64,000 nt of DNA from Streptomyces luteolus. Lineage in GTDB: Bacteria > Actinomycetota > Actinomycetes > Streptomycetales > Streptomycetaceae. The notes beneath the pieces were generated by a model. It was not told the origin of the DNA, did no database searches, and worked only from the letters and a program-made list of their open reading frames with translations. Location: positions 62,001 to 126,000 of the forward strand of contig NZ_JASCIS010000006.1 of the NCBI RefSeq assembly GCF_029968015.1, in the 5' to 3' direction. A program made the translations under genes and the position numbers. Below are positions 18,480-26,308 of the stretch, in pieces (position 1 is the first letter of the stretch; every line of letters begins with the position of its first letter).

Positions 18480-19456
18480 ACGGCGGCCTCCGCACGGTCG
18501 TCGGCGCGGTTGCCGTCGTCGGTCAGCCGCAGGAACACCTCGTCGAGCGTGGGCCGCCGCAGGGCGACGTCCTCCGCGGCGATCGCGGCGTCCTCCAGCG
18601 CGCGTACGACGCGGTGGAGCGCCGCCATCCGGTCGGTGACCGGTGCGCTGATCAGGCGGCGGTCCGCGTCCACCACCACCTCTGCGGCGGCCGCGGTGCG
18701 CAACATGCCCGCCGCGGCGTCGAGTCGGGCCGCGTCGTGCAGGACGACGTCGATCCGGTCGCCGCCGGTCCTGGCCTTCAGCTCGTCGGCGGTGCCGTCG
18801 GCGACGACGCGGCCGGAGTCGATCACGGAGATCCGGTCGGCGAGCTGATCGGCCTCCTCCAGGTACTGGGTGGTGAGCAGCACGGTCGTCCCGCCGCCGA
18901 CGAGGGAGCGCACCGCGTTCCACACCTCGGTGCGGCCGCGCGGGTCGAGGCCCGTGGTCGGCTCGTCGAGGAACAGCACCTCCGGGTCCGTGACCAGGGA
19001 CGCCGCCAGGTCGAGCCGGCGCCGCATGCCTCCGCTGTACTGCTTGACCGCCTTGCGGCCGGTGTCCCCGAGGCCGAACCGGTCGAGCAGCTCGTCCGCC
19101 CGGGCCGCCGCCCCGCGCGCCCCGAGGTGGTGAAGGCGTCCGAACATGTCGAGGTTCTGCCGGCCGCTGAGCTCCTCGTCGACCGCCGCGTGCTGGCCAA
19201 GGAGGCCTATGCGGTGCCGGACCCGCTGCGCCTGGGTGCGCACGTCGCAGCCGGCCACCCGCACCCGGCCCGCGTCCGGGCGCAGCAGCGTGGCCATGAC
19301 GCGGACGGCGGTGGTCTTGCCCGCGCCGTTCGGGCCCAGGACTCCGTGCACGGTGCCGCGCCGCACGGTCAGGTCGAGGCCGTCGAGGGCGCGCTTCTCG
19401 CCGTACCTCTTGTGGACGTCCTCGAGGACGATCGCCTCGGTCGCAGGGTCGCTCAT
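18476..19456 (-). CDS. ABC exporter ATP-binding protein (DrrA-like)
   Basis: This 326-residue ATPase has Walker [10 protein letters not shown] at 41-49, the signature [12 protein letters not shown] near 142, Walker [14 protein letters not shown] after it, and a C-terminal extension ending [11 protein letters not shown], typical of the DrrA subfamily. It energises the adjacent permease. The start follows a short spacer containing the perfect dyad GTCAA-AC-TTGAC, placed where a repressor would block transcription. Confidence 0.95.
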   Translation of the reverse strand: MSDPATEAIVLEDVHKRYGEKRALDGLDLTVRRGTVHGVLGPNGAGKTTAVRVMATLLRPDAGRVRVAGCDVRTQAQRVRHRIGLLGQHAAVDEELSGRQNLDMFGRLHHLGARGAAARADELLDRFGLGDTGRKAVKQYSGGMRRRLDLAASLVTDPEVLFLDEPTTGLDPRGRTEVWNAVRSLVGGGTTVLLTTQYLEEADQLADRISVIDSGRVVADGTADELKARTGGDRIDVVLHDAARLDAAAGMLRTAAAAEVVVDADRRLISAPVTDRMAALHRVVRALEDAAIAAEDVALRRPTLDEVFLRLTDDGNRADDRAEAAV

Positions 19457-19467
19457 CGCACTCCTTG

Positions 19468-19479
19468 GTCAAACTTGAC
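19468..19479. promoter_or_regulatory. PadR-type operator before the ABC operon
   Basis: GTCAAACTTGAC is a perfect 5+2+5 palindrome 12 bases upstream of the ATPase start codon. Two related dyads lie at 19518 and 20224, and a PadR regulator gene follows the latter. Confidence 0.75.
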
Positions 19480-19517
19480 TACCTAGCGAGGGTCGAAGGT
19501 AACCGGACTCGGTCGGA

Positions 19518-19535
19518 TTAGTCAAAGTTGATTAA
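19518..19535. promoter_or_regulatory. Second PadR-type operator in the divergent spacer
   Basis: TTAGTCAAAGTTGATTAA is an 8+2+8 dyad with one mismatch, located between the ABC operon and the DinB gene. It shares the GTCAA-NN-TTGA core with the other two sites and could serve either direction. Confidence 0.75.
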
Positions 19536-19648
19536 TAGCGCTTCCTGGAAGCCGCGCGTTGCGGACAGAAGCTGACCGCAAGCCTCCGTAACGTCGTACT
19601 CAAGCAATCCGGCACCGCCGGGTGACGACGACAGAGAGGCGGCCGATC

Positions 19649-20188
19649 ATGGTCATGCACGTTCCCGCAGAGGCCCACGGCGACGAGCGCGGGGCGCTGC
19701 TCGCCTTCCTGGACGAGGCCCGCGGCGGCATCCGCCGCACCGTGCTCGGGCTGACCGGCGAGCAGGCGTCGAGCCGGCCGAGCGCGAGCGAGCTCTCCCT
19801 CGCGGGCCTGGTCAAGCACGTGGCCGAGGTCGAGCAGAGCTGGGTGGCCCGCGCGAAGGGCAAGGACCCGGCCGTGACCCGGGACGAGTCCAACTGGCAC
19901 GAGTGCTTCGTGCTCGTGGGCGAGGAGACGGTCGCCTCGCAGCTCGCCCACTGGGACCAAGTGAAGGCGGAGACCGAGGAGTTCATCCGTAGCGCGCCCG
20001 ACATGAACGAGACGTTCGCGCTGCCGGAGGCGCCGTGGTTCCCGAAGGAGCGGGTGTCGCTGCGCTGGCTGCTGCTCCGGCTGATCAGCGAGGTGGACCG
20101 GCACGCCGGGCACGCGGACATCATCCGCGAGTCCCTGGACGGGAAGACCGCCTTCGAGCTCATCGACGAGACGGAGAGCGGCAGCTGA
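19649..20188 (+). CDS. DinB superfamily protein (DUF664)
   Basis: The 179-residue protein is a DinB-like four-helix bundle. LLAFLDEARGGIRRTVLGLT is helix 1, LAGLVKHVAEVEQSW contains the first metal-type His, and LRWLLLRLISEVDRHAGHADIIRE contains the paired His residues. Members include mycothiol- or bacillithiol-dependent transferases and proteins of unknown role. The ATG at 19649 has GAGAGG nine bases upstream; GTG at 19622 is less likely. Its position between two PadR-type operators suggests that it belongs to the same regulon. Confidence 0.85.
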   Translation: MVMHVPAEAHGDERGALLAFLDEARGGIRRTVLGLTGEQASSRPSASELSLAGLVKHVAEVEQSWVARAKGKDPAVTRDESNWHECFVLVGEETVASQLAHWDQVKAETEEFIRSAPDMNETFALPEAPWFPKERVSLRWLLLRLISEVDRHAGHADIIRESLDGKTAFELIDETESGS

Positions 20189-20223
20189 GGCCCGGGCGGC
20201 ATGGCGGACAGCCCTCCGGGTAA

Positions 20224-20243
20224 CCTAGTCAAAGTTGATTAGG
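20224..20243. promoter_or_regulatory. PadR autoregulatory operator
   Basis: CCTAGTCAAAGTTGATTAGG is a 9+2+9 dyad with one mismatch, 50 bases before the padR start codon. It contains the same 15-base core (TAGTCAAAGTTGATT) as the site at 19518, so the regulator probably represses itself as well as the exporter. Confidence 0.78.
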
Positions 20244-20292
20244 CTGCGAAGCTCAGTACGAGAAGCTCAGTACGAGAGGGAGGGCTGCGCCC

Positions 20293-20934
20293 ATGTCCGT
20301 CATCCGGCTCCTGGTCCTCGGCGCCGTCCGCATGCACGGCCGCGCACACGGCTACCAGGTGCGCAACGACCTGGAGTTCTGGGGCGCGCACGAGTGGTCG
20401 AACGCCAAGCCCGGCTCGATCTACCACGCCCTGAAGCAGATGGCGAAGCAAGGGCTGCTCAAGGCCCACGAGGTCGCCCCGTCCACCGCGGGCGGCCCGC
20501 CGCGCACCGAGTACGAGATCACCGAGCAGGGCACCGAGGAGTACCTGAAGCTGCTGCGCGAGGCGCTCACCTCGTACGACCAGAAGCTGGACGTGCTCTC
20601 CGCCGGCATCGGCTTCATCGTGGACCTGCCGCGCGCTGAGGCCGTCGAGCTGCTGAAGAAGCGGGTCGAGGGGCTGCAGGAGTGGCGCACGTCCGTCACC
20701 GAGTACTACACCCCGGAGGACGGGCCGGAACAGCTCGGCCACATCGGGGAGATCATGAACTTCTGGGTGCACTCGGCGGACGCGGGCGCGGAGTGGACGC
20801 GCGGGCTCATCCAGCGCATCGAGGAGGGGGCGTACGTCTTCTCCGGCGAGGGCGAGCCGTTCGTGGGCGTGCTCGCCGAGGGGCAGGAGAACCCGTACGC
20901 CACCGGCGAGCAGCACCCAGGGGACGAGACCTGA
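20293..20934 (+). CDS. PadR family transcriptional regulator
   Basis: The 213-residue protein has the PadR winged helix at residues 1-90 (VIRLLVLGAVRMHGRAHGYQVRNDLEFWGAHEWSNAKPGSIYHAL) and a helical C-terminal dimerisation domain (PadR-s2 type). Such proteins usually repress exporters and release DNA on drug binding. GGGAGGG precedes the ATG. Three matching dyads around the exporter, the DinB gene and this gene make it the likely local repressor. Confidence 0.93.
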   Translation: MSVIRLLVLGAVRMHGRAHGYQVRNDLEFWGAHEWSNAKPGSIYHALKQMAKQGLLKAHEVAPSTAGGPPRTEYEITEQGTEEYLKLLREALTSYDQKLDVLSAGIGFIVDLPRAEAVELLKKRVEGLQEWRTSVTEYYTPEDGPEQLGHIGEIMNFWVHSADAGAEWTRGLIQRIEEGAYVFSGEGEPFVGVLAEGQENPYATGEQHPGDET

Positions 20935-20956
20935 ACCCCCCGCCGCGATCGGGGAG

Positions 20957-22414
20957 TCAGAGCGGGAAGCGGCTGCGGCCGTGCTGCACGGAGATCCACT
21001 TCTGGGTGGTGAACGCGTCGACCGTCGAGTCACCGTTGAGCCGCCCGAGCCCGGACTGCTTCTCGCCGCCGAACGCGACGTACGGCTCGTCGTGCACGGT
21101 GCCGTCGTTGACGTGGATCATGCCGGTCTCGATCCGGCGGGCGAAGCGGACGCCGCGCTCCACGTCGGCGGTGTGCACGGCGCCGCTGAGGCCGTACGGG
21201 GTGTCGTTGGCGAGGCGGACCGCGTGGTCCTCGCCGTCGAACGGCACGAGCAGCGCCACCGGGCCGAAGATCTCCTGGCGCAGGATCGGGGAGTCCTCGG
21301 GCAGGCCGGTGAGAACGGTCGGCTCGACCAGGTTGCCGATCGTGCGCCCGCGCACCAGGGCCGTGGCACCCTCGGCCATGGCCTGGTCGACGAGCGTGGT
21401 GAGCGCGTCGGCCTGGAAGGCGTTGATGACCGGGCCGATCTGCGTGTCCGGGTCTCGCGGGTCACCGGCCTTCAGCGCCTTGACCCGGGCCACGAACTTG
21501 GCGGTGAACTCGGCCTCCACGGCCCGGTCCACGAGGATCCGGTTGGCGGCCATGCAGACCTGGCCCTGGTAGACGTACCGGCTGAACACCGCCGCGTCCA
21601 CGGCGTAGTCCACATCCGCGTCCTCCAGGACGGCGAGGGCGCTGTTGCCGCTCAACTCCAGGATGGCCCGCTTGAAGTGACTGGCCGTCACCGCTCCGAC
21701 ATGGCGGCCCACGCGGTCCGAGCCCGCGAAGGAGATCACCTTCGGCACCGGGTGCTCTATGAGCGCGTCACCGATCTCGGCGATGTCCGTCACCACGACG
21801 TTCAGGAGCCCGGGCGGCAGCCCCGCGTCCTCGAAGATCTTCGCGATCAGCCCGCCGCCCACCACCGGGGTGTTCTGGTTCGGCTTGACCACCACGCCGT
21901 TGCCGAGCGCGAGGGCGGGCGCGACCGACTTGAGCGTGACGAGGAACGGGAAGTTGAACGGGCTGATGACCCCGACCACACCGACCGGCAGGCGGTAGAC
22001 CCGGTTCTCCTTGCCGTCCGTGGTAGACGGGAAGATCCGGCCCTCGGGGCGCACCGCCAACTCGCTCGCCTCGCGCAGGAATTCCTTGCCGAGGTGGACC
22101 TCGTACTCCGCCTTGAGGCGGGTGCCGCCGAGCTCGTCGATGATCGCCTCGACGATCTCGTCCTGCCGCTCCTCGGTGATGCGCAGGGCCCGCTCGATGA
22201 CGGCACGGCGGAGGTAGGGGCTCTGGGCGGCCCAGGACTTCTGCGTGCGCTCGGCGGCGCGATAGGCCTCGTCGACCTCGAAGCGGGTGGCCACGGTCAC
22301 GGCGGCCAGCTTCTCGCCGTTGAACGGATTGAAGTCGATGATGTCCCACGAACCGCTGCCGGTCCGCCACTTGCCGTCGATGTACTGCCGGCCAAGGTCG
22401 GTGAAGAAGGACAT
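20957..22414 (-). CDS. Aldehyde dehydrogenase (benzaldehyde dehydrogenase-like)
   Basis: This 485-residue NAD(P)-dependent enzyme oxidises aldehydes to acids. The catalytic set is visible: Asn154 in SPFNFP, Glu253 in ILELSGNS (the family more often has ELGG) and the nucleophile Cys287 in YQGQVCMAANRI. The C-terminal signature EIFGPVALLVPF and VNDGTVHDEPYVAFGGEKQSG resemble aromatic-aldehyde dehydrogenases of the XylC/vanillin group. The true substrate is not shown. It converges on padR and stands alone. Confidence 0.92.
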   Translation of the reverse strand: MSFFTDLGRQYIDGKWRTGSGSWDIIDFNPFNGEKLAAVTVATRFEVDEAYRAAERTQKSWAAQSPYLRRAVIERALRITEERQDEIVEAIIDELGGTRLKAEYEVHLGKEFLREASELAVRPEGRIFPSTTDGKENRVYRLPVGVVGVISPFNFPFLVTLKSVAPALALGNGVVVKPNQNTPVVGGGLIAKIFEDAGLPPGLLNVVVTDIAEIGDALIEHPVPKVISFAGSDRVGRHVGAVTASHFKRAILELSGNSALAVLEDADVDYAVDAAVFSRYVYQGQVCMAANRILVDRAVEAEFTAKFVARVKALKAGDPRDPDTQIGPVINAFQADALTTLVDQAMAEGATALVRGRTIGNLVEPTVLTGLPEDSPILRQEIFGPVALLVPFDGEDHAVRLANDTPYGLSGAVHTADVERGVRFARRIETGMIHVNDGTVHDEPYVAFGGEKQSGLGRLNGDSTVDAFTTQKWISVQHGRSRFPL

Positions 22415-22515
22415 GCGACCCCTTACCGCGGGCTAGGGATTGTCATCGGCATGGTCGGTGCCGACTGATGACACGTCATCGTACTTGTGTTTTACGAGAG
22501 TTGGGCCGGGAGTAT

Positions 22516-23409
22516 TCACGAGAGTTGGAGGAGGCCGCGGAGGAGATCCCGGGTCGCCTCGGGGCTCGGGCTGTCCGACTGGAGCCGCTCCATGACCTTT
22601 TCGTACTGACTGACCTCTTCGCGCTTGTCGAGGTACAGGGCGCTCGTGAGCTGTTCCAGATACGCGATGTCGGAGAGGTCGGACTCCGGGAAGCGGAGCA
22701 GCGCGAAGGAGCCGGACTCGCCCGCGTGGCCACCGAAGCTGAACGGCATGACCTGGAGGGTGACGTTGGGCCGCTGCGAGACCTCGATCAGATGCTCCAA
22801 CTGCCCGCGCATCACGGCCCGGTCGCCGTACGGGCGGCGCAGCGCGGCCTCGTCCAGTACGCAGTGGAAGCGGGTGGCGCGCTCGGAGACGAGGACCTTC
22901 TGGCGCTCCAGGCGGAGGGCGACGCGGCGCTCGGTCTCGGCCCGGCCGAGGTTCGGGGCGCCGCGCTCCACGACCGCGCGGGCGTAGCCCTCGGTCTGCA
23001 ACAGGCCGTGTACGAACTGGACTTCGTAGACGCGAATGAGGGAAGCGGCGCCCTCCAGGCCGACATAGGTCTGGAACCAGCCGGGTAGCACATCGGAGTA
23101 ACTGTGCCACCAGCCCGCGACGTTGGCCTCTTTAGCGAGGTCGAGGAGCGGACCGCGCTCGGCGTCCGCCGAGACGCCGTAGAGCGTGAGGAGATCCTCG
23201 ACGTCCCTCGCCTTGAAGCTCACCCGTCCCAACTCCATGCGGCTGATCTTCGATTCGGACGCCCGGATCGAGTAGCCCGCCTGCTCACGCGTTATGCCGC
23301 GTGCCTCGCGCAGCCGCCGCAGCTGCGAGCCCAGCAGGATGCGTCGCACGACTGAGCCGCCCCCGGGCTCGCCCGCTTGGGGGGACCCCCATGACTCTCC
23401 AGCGGTCAT
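22516..23409 (-). CDS. XRE regulator with DUF5753 domain
   Basis: The 297-residue protein has an XRE helix-turn-helix (LRRLREARGITREQAGYSIRASESKISRMELG, about 26-57) and a DUF5753 ligand-domain fold from about residue 90 to the end. In Streptomyces such regulators pair with DUF397 proteins and RsbW-like ATPases, as in the WhiJ type of developmental control. The start at 23409 (MTAGESWGSPQ) has GGGGAGGG ten bases upstream; the longer frame to 23499 is unconserved. The partner ATPase and DUF397 genes lie next door. Confidence 0.9.
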   Translation of the reverse strand: MTAGESWGSPQAGEPGGGSVVRRILLGSQLRRLREARGITREQAGYSIRASESKISRMELGRVSFKARDVEDLLTLYGVSADAERGPLLDLAKEANVAGWWHSYSDVLPGWFQTYVGLEGAASLIRVYEVQFVHGLLQTEGYARAVVERGAPNLGRAETERRVALRLERQKVLVSERATRFHCVLDEAALRRPYGDRAVMRGQLEHLIEVSQRPNVTLQVMPFSFGGHAGESGSFALLRFPESDLSDIAYLEQLTSALYLDKREEVSQYEKVMERLQSDSPSPEATRDLLRGLLQLS

Positions 23410-23747
23410 GTGGACAACCCTCCCCACTCTCCCCGTCTTCAGCATCGTCATGAACCGGAACGTCGCGGCGGCCGCGGAGCCGCGCTCCCTCGCCGCCAAG
23501 AGCCGCAGTCTGCCATTAAAACGCTTCGCCCCGTACTCGATCGATTACAGAAACAGGCCCCTCACAGAACAGCTACGAAACCGGTCGCAGGAAGAAATGA
23601 GCAAGAAACGGTACGGGAACGTCCAACTCCGGCGCGTGCACGTGCATCTGCCCTTGCATCCGCACTGCGCATTCGGAACGATGGGCCCCGCGCACCACCG
23701 CAACATCGCTACTGGCTGACTGGCCGCGAAACCGGGGAGTGCCTCGC
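23410..23747. other. Divergent intergenic region with a shared promoter element
   Basis: These 338 bases separate the XRE gene from the ATPase gene and hold no credible gene. They include an AT-richer stretch around 23515-23610, probably the promoter zone, and the 31-bp element at 23634-23664 that is repeated before the DUF397 gene. Confidence 0.7.
23634..23664 (+). promoter_or_regulatory. 31-bp element, copy A, before the ATPase gene
   Basis: This 31-base sequence begins GCGTGCACGTGCATC and ends TGCATCCGCA. It recurs with 30 of 31 bases identical, in opposite orientation, at 24649-24679. It lies 83 bases before the ATPase start and points towards it. Internal TGCA repeats make it look like a protein-binding site. 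Confidence 0.8.
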
Positions 23748-24251
23748 ATGGGGACGAATGGATCGACCATGCTCGAGCCGTTACGGCAGGGGCTTCCCCC
23801 CATCGACCCCTCAGCGGTGTCGAACGCGGCGTCCTGCGCCCTGCCGGCCCGCTACGAAGCGGTGCGCGCGGCCCGGCAGTTCACCCTTCGCACGCTCGGC
23901 GACTGGTCGCTCGACGATCGCTTCGACGACGTCGCGCTGATCGTCTCCGAACTCGTCACGAACGCGCTCCGGCACGGCCTGCCCGCCGACACCCCGCGCG
24001 ACGAGACCTCTCCGGTCCGGCTGCACCTGATGCGCTGGACCTCCCGGCTCATCTGCGCGGTGCGCGACCCCAGCCCGGAGTCCCCGATCGCGGGTGACGA
24101 CGTCCAACTCTCGGACTTCTCCGCCGAGTCGGGGCGCGGGCTCTTCCTGGTGGAGTCGTTCGCGGACAGCTGGGGCTGGCATCCGCTGTCCGGCGCGCTC
24201 GGCGGCAAGGTGGTGTGGGCGCTGTTCCGGCTGGCGCCGGAGGAGAGCTGA
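23748..24251 (+). CDS. RsbW-like ATP-binding regulatory protein
   Basis: The 167-residue protein has a GHKL/HATPase_c fold like anti-sigma kinases. The N-box ELVTNALRHG (about 65-74) and the glycine-rich SGRGLFLVESFAD box (about 126-138) are present. A dimer would bind ATP and could phosphorylate a STAS partner or sequester a regulator; no partner is adjacent. The ATG at 23748 has GGGGAG eight bases upstream, while the GTG at 23739 overlaps that site. The neighbours (XRE/DUF5753, DUF397) form the usual Streptomyces trio. Confidence 0.88.
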   Translation: MGTNGSTMLEPLRQGLPPIDPSAVSNAASCALPARYEAVRAARQFTLRTLGDWSLDDRFDDVALIVSELVTNALRHGLPADTPRDETSPVRLHLMRWTSRLICAVRDPSPESPIAGDDVQLSDFSAESGRGLFLVESFADSWGWHPLSGALGGKVVWALFRLAPEES

Positions 24252-24334
24252 GAACGGCGGCCCTGTTGCCCAACTCCTGTGGGTGCGGGGCCTTTTCGGC
24301 TGGAACGGTCCGTTACGAGGACCGCGGTGCGGCG

Positions 24335-24574
24335 TCAGCCCGCCACGAGGTGGTCGAACTCCCCGTCCTTGACGCCGAGGAGCATCGCCTCTATCTCGGC
24401 ACGCGTGTAGACGAGCGCCGGACCTTCGGGGTGGCGCGAGTTGCGTACCGCCACGCTGCCGTCGGCCAGCTTCGCGAACTCCACGCAGGAGCCCTGCGAA
24501 TTGCTGTGCAGGCTCTTCTGCCAGGCCACACCGTCAAGCTCCGTGGCCGCCATGCCGTTGTACACGTGGTGCAC
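24335..24574 (-). CDS. DUF397 protein
   Basis: This 79-residue protein matches DUF397: VAWQKSLHSNSQGSCVEFA, VAVRNSRHPEGPALVYTRAEIEAML, then VKDGEFDHL. DUF397 proteins act with XRE/DUF5753 regulators, apparently as antagonists, in aerial growth and antibiotic control. The GTG at 24574 (MHHVYNGMAATEL) follows GGGGAG by seven bases and gives the family N-terminus; an ATG further up at 24613 is less likely. It converges on the ATPase gene. Confidence 0.9.
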   Translation of the reverse strand: MHHVYNGMAATELDGVAWQKSLHSNSQGSCVEFAKLADGSVAVRNSRHPEGPALVYTRAEIEAMLLGVKDGEFDHLVAG

Positions 24575-24648
24575 AGGTCGCTCCCCGGTGGTGCCGTGAC
24601 TCGTGTTGGCCAAGCCGTCAACTGCCCCGGATCATAACCCTGTTCACA

Positions 24649-24679
24649 TGCGGATGCATGGGCAGATGCACGTGCACGC
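24649..24679 (-). promoter_or_regulatory. 31-bp element, copy B, before the DUF397 gene
   Basis: This is the reverse-complement copy of 23634-23664 with one mismatch (T/A in the middle). It lies 74 bases before the DUF397 start and points the same way relative to its gene, so both targets see an equivalent site. Confidence 0.8.
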
Positions 24680-24761
24680 GGGGTGCCTGGCCGGTTACAG
24701 CGCAGCTCACGATCCGCACACAGCGGTACGCGTGCCCACTCGCGGCGGAATCAGCCCTGCC

Positions 24762-25235
24762 TCACAGCGACGCGAGGACCCGCTCAAGGCCCTGGAGCAC
24801 GGCGGAGCGCCAGCCCTGGCCCATGATCTTGTGCGCCATCAGCTGCGCCGGATCGTCCGGATCGAACCCCTCGTGCACCAGGAAGAGACGGGTGCCGCGC
24901 CCTTCCGGCTCCAGGGTCCAGGTGATCGTCCAGTCCGCCGGGTTGCCCGGCTCGGCATCCCGCCAGCGCAGCTTGAGCATCCGCTCCGTCTCGTACGCGA
25001 GGACCTCGGCGAGGACCGTGCCGGAGAAGCCGGTGTTGGGGCGCGGCAGGGCGGCGAGGGTGTACCGGTGCCCGACCTCCAGGCGGAAGTCGCCGGGCAT
25101 CAGCCACTGGGCGATCAGCTCGGGCTCGGTGAGGGCGCGCCAGACCTTGGCGGGCGGGTGGGCGAGGAACTGGTCGACGCGGAGGGCGGTGAGGTCGTCG
25201 TCACCGGGGAACTGCTCGTCGGGAGGCATGGTCAT
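24762..25235 (-). CDS. SRPBCC (AHSA1-like) protein
   Basis: The 157-residue protein has the helix-grip fold of the AHSA1/CalC-like group: RVDQFLAHPPAKVWRALTEPELIAQWLMPG at the N-terminus, then TITWTLEPEGRGTRLFLVHEGFDP and a C-terminal helix WRSAVLQGLERVL. Such proteins bind hydrophobic ligands in a central cavity. The start codon overlaps the ArsR stop as ATGA, so both are made together. ArsR plus SRPBCC pairs are common in actinobacteria, and the ligand is unknown. Confidence 0.9.
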   Translation of the reverse strand: MTMPPDEQFPGDDDLTALRVDQFLAHPPAKVWRALTEPELIAQWLMPGDFRLEVGHRYTLAALPRPNTGFSGTVLAEVLAYETERMLKLRWRDAEPGNPADWTITWTLEPEGRGTRLFLVHEGFDPDDPAQLMAHKIMGQGWRSAVLQGLERVLASL

Positions 25236-25807
25236 GCCTCATCGTCCGGCATGCGGTCGAGGAGATCACCGAGGCCCTTGAGGCGGTCGCGCCAGAACCG
25301 CTCGTACGGATGGAGCCAGTCCTGCACCTCGGCGAGCGGGGCGGCCTCCAGGCGGTAGATGCGGTGGCGGCCCTGGCGCTCCTCGGAGACGAGACCGGCC
25401 TCGCGGAGCACCTTGAGGTGCTCCGAGAGGCTGGGTCGGCGCATGTCGAAGTGGTCGGCGAGCGCCTGCACGGGCTGCGGACCCCGCTCGCGCAGCAGGG
25501 CCAGAACCTCGCGCCGGGTGGCGTTGGCGAGCGCGGCGAAGAGACGGTCCTGCGCGGTGCCGCGGGCCTGGCGGTCCTCTGCGGTGCCGAAGCCCTGGCG
25601 GTGCTGCGCGGCGCCGCGGGCCTCGTGGTCCTGCGCGGTGCCACGGGCCTCGCGATCCTGCGCGGTGCCACGGACCTGGCGGTCCTGCGCGGCGGCGCGG
25701 GCCAGGCGGTCCTGTGCGGTGCCGCAGGCCAGACGGTCTTCTGCGGTGCCAGGGGCCTGGCGGTCCTGTGCGGTGCCGTCGCCGTGCGGGGCGCTCTTGG
25801 TGACCAC
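25232..25807 (-). CDS. ArsR family repressor with a repeat-expanded N-terminus
   Basis: The winged helix begins at about residue 86 (LFAALANATRREVLALLRERGPQPVQALADHFDMRRPSLSEHLKVL) and ends at residue 191. Normal relatives start just before this point. Here eight 9-residue units of the type GTAQDRxAR (residues 11-82) precede it, and they match the native GTAQDRLFA at the domain start. The GTG at 25807 lies five bases below the VOC gene stop. No Cys metal site is seen, so it is probably a metal-independent ArsR acting on the dyads upstream of the operon. Confidence 0.88.
   Translation of the reverse strand: MVTKSAPHGDGTAQDRQAPGTAEDRLACGTAQDRLARAAAQDRQVRGTAQDREARGTAQDHEARGAAQHRQGFGTAEDRQARGTAQDRLFAALANATRREVLALLRERGPQPVQALADHFDMRRPSLSEHLKVLREAGLVSEERQGRHRIYRLEAAPLAEVQDWLHPYERFWRDRLKGLGDLLDRMPDDEA
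25535..25777 (-). repeat. In-gene 27-bp minisatellite
   Basis: Nine tandem 27-bp units, eight plus the native one, encode the repeated nonapeptide in the ArsR gene. Units vary at a few positions (Q/E, D/H, R/C/P). Since 27 is a multiple of three, copy-number change keeps the frame. Confidence 0.9.
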
Positions 25808-25811
25808 GCGG

Positions 25812-26201
25812 TCAGTCGCCTTCCTTCTCCGTGGGCTCGCTCTCCGTGAGCAGCATGAAGCGGTTGCCGTCGGGGTCGGCGAACCCGGCCATCCTCCCCC
25901 ACGGCAGCTCGTCCGGACCCTGGACCTCGACCCCGGCGGCGCGCAGCCGCTCGCAGTCGGCGTCGACGTCACCGGTCACGAACATGATCCCCTGCGCGCT
26001 GCCCGGAGTGAAGCCGCCCATTCCGGGGCCGGAGAGTGTGAGCACGGTCTGCGCGCCGGCGGGGGCGACCTGGAGCCAGCGGCCCGGCGGCATCTGCCGG
26101 TCGGCGGTGACCTCGAAGCCGAGGGTCCGCGTGTAGAAGCGGAGCGCCGCGTCCTGGTCGGTGACGGGCACGGTGACGAAAGAGGCATGAGTGATGTTCA
26201 T
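25812..26201 (-). CDS. VOC/glyoxalase superfamily protein
   Basis: This 129-residue protein contains two beta-alpha-beta-beta-beta modules: SFVTVPVTDQDAALRFYTRTLGFEV, then GIMFVTGDVDADCERLRAAGV and MAGFADPDGNRFMLLTE. It resembles small VOC proteins that bind or modify toxic compounds; its substrate cannot be told from sequence. The ATG at 26201 is the family-like start. It leads an operon with the ArsR and SRPBCC genes and has a striking inverted repeat ten bases upstream. Confidence 0.88.
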   Translation of the reverse strand: MNITHASFVTVPVTDQDAALRFYTRTLGFEVTADRQMPPGRWLQVAPAGAQTVLTLSGPGMGGFTPGSAQGIMFVTGDVDADCERLRAAGVEVQGPDELPWGRMAGFADPDGNRFMLLTESEPTEKEGD

Positions 26202-26210
26202 GCGGCCACC

Positions 26211-26259
26211 ATAGGTAGGGAATCTCCTACGCGTCAAACGTAGGAGATTCCCTACCTAT
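26211..26259. promoter_or_regulatory. Double ArsR-type operator (21-bp perfect inverted repeat)
   Basis: Arms 26211-26231 and 26239-26259 are exact reverse complements around a seven-base spacer. Each arm holds its own dyad GTAGG-N6-CCTAC (26215-26230 and 26240-26255), so this reads as two mirrored operators 25 bases apart, centre to centre. The site touches the VOC start and should control the VOC-ArsR-SRPBCC operon. It could also fold as an RNA hairpin. Confidence 0.8.
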
Positions 26260-26308
26260 CGAGCGGGGCGGCGTCTCACCGGCACCTCACCGGCGTCTCA
26301 CCGGCGCC

